Below are positions 1-64,000 of a DNA stretch of 64,000 nt, in pieces. The DNA comes from Kuschelorhynchus macadamiae (taxonomy: Eukaryota; Arthropoda; Insecta; Coleoptera; Curculionidae). The stretch covers positions 87,001 through 151,000 of the forward strand of contig JAUTXW010000590.1 of the NCBI GenBank assembly GCA_030620095.1. Reading direction: 5' to 3'. Under the pieces are notes generated by a model. It was not told the DNA's origin and made no database searches. It saw only the letters and a list, made by a program, of their open reading frames with translations. Made by a program: the position numbers and the translations under genes. Each line of letters begins with the position of its first letter. Within the stretch, counting starts at the first letter, position 1.

Positions 1-1875
1 GGTACCATTTCTAATTGGTTTAAATTAGTTTCTAAAAGAAGTTTTTAAATTTTTCTCTTATACTAGTTTCCCTTCTTAGTCATTTCCTTCGTAGCTTATC
101 TTACTCGACAGTTTTTATAGGAGAGTAGTCGGTTTGAACATCTTTCTCAGTGAGCTGCTGGCATAGTATGCAAAAGTGAAAATATATTTTATTTTACTTT
201 ACCTTTTATATATATTTTTTTTAATTTAACATCCGGTCAACTTTTCTTATAAACTTTCCTGATAACAGTTTAATTTTGTTATAAGTGCATTTCATTGTTG
301 ATTAATTTAATATTATTTTACTTTTATAGTTTAGTGATTAATATGTACGCCTTGTTGGTTTGATTTACTTAGATTTTTAGTATTTTTCTATTAGAAGCGG
401 TTACATTGTTCATTGTGTGTATTTCAACATTTGCAGCAAAGCTCACCTCTCGATAAGTAGTTAATTTTGTACCTTTTCTCAAGATATAAAGGAATAATTT
501 TCAGTAAATGGTATAAGTTTAGTTCATAGATGTCGCCAAGTCTATTCCTGCATTATTTCCTGTATCTTTCTCAACCAATGGAGAGCAGTTTTTATTGTCT
601 AACATGTTAATCATATCCTTGTTTTATATGTGCTCTTTTGGCAATTGGACATATTCTAACCAATGGTATTCCGCTTAGTTAACCAAAGTTCTAGATGGAA
701 AGGAAGCTGGGGGAACTTTTTTTCACTTTTCTGGTCACCTGCAGATAACCCACAGGTCTTCAGCGCGGGTTTAGGAAATAATCCAGGAAAATCTTGGAAA
801 TCCGTTAGCGGGATTTTTCCTCAACACCGCAGTAGTTTTTCGGGCACATTATAGTTTGCACTGTGAGTGTTATTCGTGCTAGAAAATCTCTCTAAGAGAG
901 GATTTGACCTGAAGATTGGACCAGACCGCCATTTTCCATGCCCTTGTACTTGGCACGTGAAACCACTTTTTGACTGGAACTGAGTGACCTTATTGGATAG
1001 GGTTCAAGTCAGGGGCCAACTGTTAGTCACATAATTTCAAAATAAACTGCAAGTCACAGACAATATAATTATTAGTTTAAGGTGCTGCTGGATTTGGTGA
1101 CACTTTTGGTTTACTTTTTTTCTTTACACCGTAACTGATAACATACTTATTGTTTATATTTTTCTTTTATACAGTAACAGATAAATAGATTTTTTTCTTA
1201 ACTTCATTTGTGTGTTTTATTTAGCTCACTCTTTTTCTTTTAAAGTATCAAGAGGAAGCAAGTGCCGCGAAGATCAAGGGTTACTGTTACACTGTATATG
1301 ACATATTGCTTTTTCCATCGGTCATATTTAACTGCTTTGCATCATTTTATTGTTGGGTATACAGTTTTATCAAGTAGCAGTAGAATATCGAATTTTGACT
1401 GAAAAATTCACTTAGCATATAATTATGGACAACAGTTTATATGAAAATAATTATTTTAATCGATTGAACAATGACATATTTGAATTGTTGGTTAATAAAT
1501 AATATGACCTTCATAAACCGTTACCTACATCTGAAAAATATTGTTTACGGACTTGAATGAGTTAATAGTTGTTTTTCTAACAAGAGCGGAAAATAAATTT
1601 TAATATTTTGTTTACTAAAAGAGGAGACACGAATGCAGAAAAATATTTCCCGAACAATTTAGTAAAAAGGGTTTTTCCACGAGGGCTACTTGTCGCTCAC
1701 TAAAATAATTTTTGACTTTACATTTTGACAGCATAAGTACATGTATGCATAATGCATTTGATAAGCTCGTGTGTAGTATGTTTCCAAAAAATTAAAAATA
1801 TAGAAATCCACAAAATATTTTAAATTTATCTGTCCCTGTGAGTGTTCACGGCTCGGTTGGTAGCAAGAATATAAA
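1..1875 (+). other. Intron sequence of lap, no gene recognised
   Basis: AT-rich sequence without a protein or RNA I can recognise. A short open stretch at 663-854 has no known motif. It should be the intron upstream of exon a. Confidence 0.6.
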
Positions 1876-3142
1876 CACTTTTGTTTATATTTTGTATCAT
1901 ATTTACCCGTAATACCAGGTCAGGGTCAAAAAGCCAAAGTGTTTAATTTTGCGAATTTTGAGGTATCTAGGTTACAGTTCCCTAAAAAATATTCTATAAT
2001 AATAATATCTATAATATTAATACATATAATATTAATACATCTTTTAAAAGCTATTTTTATAATATCCGTCAAGCCAGTTCCTTGTAGTTAGCAACAAGGA
2101 GCCACCAATAACATTTTACATCGGACCAGATAAACCTTTGACATAATATAAATATATAAGAAAGATAGGTGCAGGATGTTTCCAAGGGCAAAAATATCTT
2201 CTTTATGTTAAATCTAATTGCAGCAAAACTTTACAAACTTTTTCTATAGGGGGTGCCAAACGTCAGTCTCGGTGAATTTTTCTATTTTTTTTTTATGTTA
2301 TAGTGCTCGACCCTAGTAGTTATTCTACAAATTAAAATAAATTTTGTCGTCCAGTTTTTGAAATACAGGGTGTTTAAATGCGCAGTTTAACTATATTTTT
2401 TTAAAAATAACTAAAATTAAATTTTTAAATAAACTATTTTTATGTGATATAGCCTTAATATATGGTATTTTCCTAGGTGGGGTTGCAAACGACAGGAAGG
2501 AGTAAATCATTAATTTATTTTTAAAAATGCAATGTCTTTCGTACCTTACCATGAAATTAAACGAAATTCTGCAGGCAGATGAAGTAATATACCCTTACTA
2601 TATGATCTTTTTCTAAGGGTGGTGACAAACGACAAGGGCGGAGTCAAAATTAATTTATTTTTAAAAACCTAAAGGGAGTAATATACCGTTTCGTAATATA
2701 CCTTTAATATATGGTCTTTTCCTAGGTGGGCTGGCAAACGACAGGGGCGGAATAAAAAATTAATTGATTTTTAAAAATGCAATATTTCTTTTATCATTAT
2801 CTCAAATTGACCGAAATTATACACATGGAGTAATATACACTTAATACATGGTATTTCTTGAAGTGGGGTGGCAAACGACAGGGGCGGCGTAAAAAATTAA
2901 TTTATTTTAAAAAATGCCTTTCTTACCTTAACTTAAAATTAAACGAAATTCTGCAAGCAGATGGAGTAATATAACATCACCACTTTTGTTTATATTTAGT
3001 ATCATATTTACCTGTAATACCATGTCAGGGTCAAAAAGTCAAAGTGTTTAATTTTGCGAATTTTGAGGTATCTAGAGTTCCCCAGAAAAAATTATCTATA
3101 ATAATAATATCTATAATAAATCTCTTAAGAGCTATTTTTATA
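1876..3142. repeat. Direct repeat of about 170 bp flanking 0.9 kb
   Basis: 1876-2060 and 2983-3142 share nearly the same sequence: both have cacttttgtttatattt, gggtcaaaaag, gtgtttaattttgcgaattt, then a run of taataatatctataat and an agctatttttata end. The intervening block contains a diverged tandem array. Origin unknown; it could be an element end duplicated by insertion or unequal exchange. Confidence 0.75.
2459..2982. repeat. Diverged minisatellite, four units of 100-145 bp
   Basis: Units beginning near 2459, 2599, 2700 and 2844 each read tatatggt..tttcctaggtgggg..gcaaacgaca ggggcgg, then attaatttatttttaaaaatgc and a gagtaatata end. A more distant first unit may start near 2245. Unit length varies because of internal deletions. 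Confidence 0.75.
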
Positions 3143-3144
3143 GG

Positions 3145-3475
3145 GTTTTTACTTCCCTCGTAAAAGGGAAGTACTGTATTCGTGAAAAAATTACCCTTTC
3201 AGGTTTTTACAGATCTTAACGTTTTAGGGTCCCTAAATACTAAAAAACATGTTTTTTTCTGTCTGTATGTCCGCGGCATAGCTCAAAAACTACTTATCCG
3301 ATTGACTTCAAATGTTGGTCAAAAATCAATGAAATGGTTACATTTTGGTAAAAATCCAATATGGCGGAACAAAATGGCGACCTAATGAAATGTTAATATT
3401 ACTAAAAATTTACTTACCCAGTTACCTGAAGTTTTTCGGAAAAATCAAGGATTATGTAGTAATTTTGTATTTATT
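3145..3475 (+). repeat. Dispersed repeat family R1 (cttccctcgtaaaagggaag), short copy
   Basis: Starts with the hairpin tacttccc..gggaagta (3149-3177), followed by blocks shared with copies at 4208-5745, 13256-14575 and 24706-24960: a ctgtctgt run, gcatagctcaaaaactactta, attgacttcaaat and aatatggcggaacaaaatggcg. No transposase seen; class unknown. Confidence 0.75.
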
Positions 3476-3564
3476 TTTACTTTTTCCTATTTAGTTATTT
3501 TGATTTCTTTTTGTTTTTCATTATACGATAGACTCGCGTTAATATGAACACAAAAAGTTGCAGG

Positions 3565-3565
<1 letters not shown>

Positions 3566-3636
<71 letters not shown>
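3566..3636. repeat. (TA)n microsatellite
   Basis: About 35 uninterrupted TA units. Confidence 0.98.
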
Positions 3637-3639
<3 letters not shown>

Positions 3640-4207
3640 AGATCTTCACACTATCGAGAGGAAAATTGAAAATAAGCAAGCGATCTTTTTAAATGTTATA
3701 TGTCTATGCCCTTCTATTAATTTAGATTTTTCGTAAAGAGTTAAACACTTCTTTTTATTTTTGGCCATTTCACTACACTACTCTCACAAATCAAATTTTA
3801 GATTTTGAAGCACAGTTCATATTAACGAAGGTGTGTGCTGCTCACACTACAGAGTATATATGTAAATATTTTGTAGTTCATGTTATCGAGAGTTCATATA
3901 AAGGCAAGTTCAGGGTTACCGCGACTCTACTGTAGTTCGTACAAATGAAGACATTATTGTTAGACTAGGTTCTCCCAAGTTATGTGTGAACTGAGAAGTG
4001 TTATCAAATTTTAGTATTAAAATTGTTCTCTGGTTCTTGCTGATCTCCATAAGCTAGTTCTAAAGCAGTTTTTTCTGAATGATACAACCGTAAATAAATA
4101 TAGTTTTTCGTTATTAGGGTTATGAAAAACTTCACTGGTTTCAAAAAGCTCATATATGGTATCCTCAGAAACTACTCTTGATTTATAGCTCATAAGATAA
4201 TTCGTCA

Positions 4208-5745
4208 ATTTTTACTTCCCTCGTAAAAGGGCAATATTTGTAATAGTGAAAACATCACCCTCCGAGACTTTTTCGGATCTTTACATTTCAGGGTCAATTT
4301 TGGCCAAATATTAAGGGTCATATGAGGATAACAGGGTAACACTTTGGTAAAAATCCAATATGGCAAAACAAAATGGCGGCCTAGTGAAATGTTAAAAAAA
4401 TTATTACTGAAAAAGTGCTTATCCAATTTATCTCAAATTTTGCACAAAAATCAAGTATTATGTAGTAACCAACTGGTAAAATTTTGGTACGAATCCAAGA
4501 TGGTGGAATAAGATGACGGCTTAATAAAATATTTAAAAATTCAGCCTGGAAAAACTATTTAATGTACTGATTTCAAATGATGTGTCATTACTTATCGTAG
4601 TATAGAGATAAACTAGTAAAACTATGGTACTAATACAAATGGCGGCATTTTAGCGTCCCTAGATGCCAAAAAATATGTTTTATCAATTTCATCGGCCCAT
4701 CTGTCGGTTGGTCTCTCTGTCTGACAGTTCGTGGCATAGTTTAAAAACTACTCATCAGATTGATTTCAAATTTTAGTCAAAAATGAAGGCTCATATGATG
4801 ATGACCTGGTAGTATTTTGGTAAAAATCCAATATGCCGAAACAAAATGGCGGTCTAGTGAAACGTTAAAAAAATTATTACTAAAGAAACCAATAATCCAA
4901 TTTACCTTAAATTTTGCACAAAAATCAAGTATTATGTAGGAATCAACTGGATTTTGGTGCGAATACAAGATAGCGTAACAAAATGGCGGCTTAATAAAAT
5001 ATTTAAAAATTCAGCCTGAAAAAACTACTTAATGAAATGATTTCAAATTGTTTGCCATAACTAATTGTGGCATAGAGATGAACTATTAAAACTATAGTTA
5101 CTAATTCAACATGGCGGAACGAAATGGCGGGCAAATAAAATTATTGTATTCTGAAAAAATCACCCTCTCAGGTTTTTACATATCTTCGCGTTCTAGCGCC
5201 CCTAGATGTCAAAAAATACGTTTTGTCAATTCCTTCCGTCCGCCTGTCTGTCTGTCTGTCTGTCTGTCAATTCGCGGCGTAGATTAAAAACTACTCGTCA
5301 GATCGACTTCAAATTTTAGTAAAAAATTAAGGGTCATATGGAAATGATCTTGTAATATTTTGGTCATCAGCTTGAAGAAACTACTTATTACATTAATTTC
5401 AAGTTTTGTGCAAGCATTAAGTGTGATATAGAGACAAACTGGTAAAGTTGAGTTACGCACTCAAAATAGCGGAACAAAATGGCGGCCAAATGTTTAAAAA
5501 ACAATGTAAAAAAATCTTATTCAAGAATTTTGGGGTAAAATTAAATATGATATAAGGATAAACTGACATGAATTCAAAATGACGTAACAAAATCGTAGTG
5601 TGTCAATGTAAAAGCTACTTGTTGAATTTATTTTACATTATGCCCAAGAATCAAGTGCGGCATAGGTACAAACTAGTAAAATATTGGTAGGAATCCAATA
5701 TGTTGGAACAAAATGGCGTCCAATAAAAATGATTGAAAAGACAGT
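4208..5745 (+). repeat. Dispersed repeat family R1, long multi-unit copy
   Basis: Three or more internal units of about 450-500 bp begin near 4210, 4640 and 5150. Each has a caccctc..ggtttttac block, a cctagatg..aaaaaatacgtttt block, a ctgtctgt run (a pure tetranucleotide run at 5239-5268), and several lines of a smaller module, ggtacgaatccaagatggcgg. The module structure resembles a satellite-bearing nonautonomous element. Short open stretches here show no motif. Confidence 0.75.
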
Positions 5746-6531
5746 ATATAAGTGTACCAAATAACTATATACTGAATTAAATTGGGCCACAATTCACTAT
5801 TCCTAAAAAAGAAAAGATTCATAACGGAAGTTCCGGGTAAAGGAAATATACCGATTTTTTATTAATGCGTACACTTATATTTGCAACTTTTGTACCTACA
5901 ATTGTAGTTACTAACTCTTATTTGCCCGTTAGGAGCAGCTTGATAGTGAATTTCTTGGGTGCTGGGCTTGGGGGTCGAAGTATTGTTGAATGACCAGCAC
6001 GGAATCCGGATCTTCCTCCATTTGTTTTATTTCTTTGAAGTCAGTTATTTAAAAGTTTTGTACAAAATGTATTAAATTACTGCAATCAAGGTCTGCTTTA
6101 GTATGATGCCTGATATGTCAAAGACATTTGAATAAGAGAATTTGGATGTAGATTTATTTTTTCAACGGTTAATTTTAATGTCTTATACAGTAAAAAACGC
6201 TTTTGATATTAAAATAGGGATCCTTATTACAGTATTTACCAATAGAAAATGGGCCTCTAGGGAGATCTCCGGCGGCTTGCTAATTTGCTATCCAGAGGAT
6301 GGATAAAATATTAGTACAACAAAAAAGTCAAATTTAAAATTTTTTAAGCGTCACCAATATTCGATATATTAACGCAAAGACTTATTCTAACACCCTATGT
6401 TTCAAATTGAATTACAATTGCATTGTTATTTATCGATATTTCTAAACTTTTTCAGTCTAATGTTCTAGCAATTTAAGTACCTACTAATTGAAAATAAACA
6501 ACATAATTACTTATATCTATTTTTTTTTCAG
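5746..6531 (+). other. Intron sequence, nothing recognised
   Basis: No gene, RNA or element end seen apart from the polypyrimidine tract and acceptor of lap exon a at the right border. Confidence 0.6.
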
Positions 6532-62466
<55,935 letters not shown>

Positions 62467-62835
62467 GTAAGTAATTTTTTCTACTACCTGTCATGTAAGT
62501 GTATCAAATGGTAAATAAAATATTTACCGAAAACAATTAAATATTCACACAATAAAATATTTAGCCATAAATTACATTATTTATTTTGGTTAGCACAAGT
62601 CCCATAAACATCTATGATTTGAAGTGACTGCCTATCCATCTTGGCGTCTGAGGTAGATGGAATGTCTGCAAATTCGGAGTCGGAGTCGAAAAATGTTTTA
62701 GCCACTTCCATTTTATTTTTTACTGAATAAGCTACATAAGCCTCAGCTACGGTCTTTTAAATCCATGATATCTCTACATCTCTATTTGCCAGTAGCGTAA
62801 CTGATATCCGTCTGAATGAATGTCTGGCATACTAA

Positions 62836-64000
62836 CCTGGATTTTTTAAATTTAAACATTTTGCTATATTAAAAAGTATTTTCCTAACTGTATTTTTACC
62901 GTTATTATTGTATTTTCCTGCTTGGTATCTTAAAACGAAGCGACTTGAATAAGCGTTTTTTTGGTCTCTTACAACAAGGCATCTTCCACCTTCTCTTTGT
63001 GTTAATTGCTGTAATGAGATTTCCATCGTTCAGTTCTGTCTTCAGAAGGGATCGCACTCTTTGAACGTACTGATCTTTCAGCTTGGTCTTTCTTTGCTTA
63101 TCTTGGAGCAGTCTAGCTTGTTGGAATCCTAGGTATTTGTCGGTCTCTCCTTGGTTTATTGCTAGAACCATTTCTCCATTCGGCATGCATTGCCTTTTAT
63201 GATGTTTAAGGCTTTACATTTTTCATTCCAAATTCCATGTGGATGTCTTTCGAGAAGGTGTATGTCACGTCAATAAGCTTTTTTAGTTGGTTATGGTTTC
63301 CACCATAGAGGTTAATATCATCCATATACAGAAGGTGGGATATGGTTCCAGAGTGGCTATTGGCTTTTGTGTTGAAGTCATGTATTGTTAAGCAACGTGG
63401 AGAGGGGGTTCATCGCTAAGCAGAACCAAAGTGGGCTTAACGAGTCTCCTTGGTAAATTCCTCTATTGATGTGTATCTCATCAGTTGTAAGAGATTGACC
63501 GCCATTATAGATCCTCAGGTTCGTTCTCCAGTGGTGTTTGATAGTTGCTGGGTAATTGATGATCATAGGGTGAATTTTGTATATTCCTGGTACGTCTATG
63601 AGCCAGGAATGTGGTACACTGTCAAAGGCCTTTTTATTGTGTATAAGAGCAGTGTGTATGTTGCGTTGTTTTTTTTTGTGCTTGCTTAAGTACCACAAAG
63701 TCCATGATAAGTTGTTCTTTGCATCTTTGGTGGTCTCGAATGCATCCCTTCTGTTCCTCGTCGAGTAGGTTATAACTGTCAGTATGCTGATAGATACGAT
63801 TTGCAATGCATCCTGTTAGGATCTTCTACATAGTGGGCAGACATGTGATGGGCCTGTACTGGGATAGGTCTTCTGTCCTATTGCTTTTGGGTAGCATAGT
63901 TGTAGTGCCCAGCATGAGAAATGCGGGGGTGTTCTCCAGATGATGCATTATTTTGGTAAAATGATGGGCCATAGCTTCATGGAGGACCTCAAATTTCTTA
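62836..64000 (-). pseudogene. LINE reverse transcriptase remnant, runs off the window
   Basis: Minus strand, several frames: HTALIHNKKAFDSVPHSWLI (RT motif A), HWRTNLRIYNGGQSLTTDEI, HINRGIYQGDSLSPLWFCLA (motif B), MNPLSTLLNNT. Further on the YMDD-type motif C region (LLYMDDINLYGG, near 63330-63300), then MEFG-KC and TMEISLQQLTQREGGRCLVV near 63030. Frames change about four times, so it is dead. The YMDD core and layout recall R4/Dong-type LINEs, but I do not fix the clade. Its 5' part lies beyond 64000. Confidence 0.8.

Noticed and set aside
663..854. 63-codon frame as the missing N-terminal lap exon
   Set aside because: No similarity to the first ANTH helices and no correctly phased donor.
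4740..4790. Minus-strand CTGATGAG followed by a hairpin, hammerhead-like
   Set aside because: It lies in repeat family R1, other copies do not keep the CTGATGA or the pairing, and no GAAA with stems I and III fits.

Overview
The window is AT-rich eukaryotic DNA with all the marks of a large insect genome: a conserved gene split into small exons by introns of up to 14 kb, and introns packed with decayed Tc1/mariner, hAT, Penelope-like and LINE elements, arthropod-style TATA/Inr promoters and very long (TA)n microsatellites. A beetle or other large-genome insect is likely, but the species cannot be told from the sequence.

One host gene runs through the whole window on the + strand: the clathrin-assembly ANTH-domain protein AP180/CALM (Drosophila lap, vertebrate PICALM). 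Ten internal exons are visible between 6532 and 62466. All splice sites are GT-AG and all phases agree. They encode about 509 residues: the second part of the ANTH domain, then a disordered tail with NPF, DLF and LLDLD (clathrin box) motifs. The first exon(s), with the N-terminal phosphoinositide-binding helices, and the 3' end lie outside the window.

Everything else is intronic. Introns 6608-20757 and 20861-33215 hold several Tc1/mariner-type elements (some with 400-450 bp inverted repeats), a hAT fragment, three (TA)n tracts of 480-570 bp or nearby shorter ones, and a 105/278-bp direct repeat that contains an apparently intact type I hammerhead ribozyme (retrozyme-like). Intron 33425-42702 holds a hAT MITE with a perfect target duplication, a fold-back, a Penelope-like element with RT and GIY-YIG domains, and a deleted mariner. 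Introns 43199-50903 carry a 290-bp repeat family and another TATCGATA-rich MITE. Intron 51006-59283 has inverted Penelope-like termini with a TATA/Inr promoter, and an old hAT element into which both a LINE (13-bp target duplication) and a younger hAT (8-bp target duplication, intact ends) have inserted. Intron 59452-62252 has one MITE, and a second LINE runs off the right edge on the minus strand.

The strongest unexpected signal is the hammerhead ribozyme at 19382-19440. Next are two phase-1/1 exons carrying the NPF and clathrin-box motifs, which could be skipped without a frameshift, and the nested hAT/LINE/hAT insertions.
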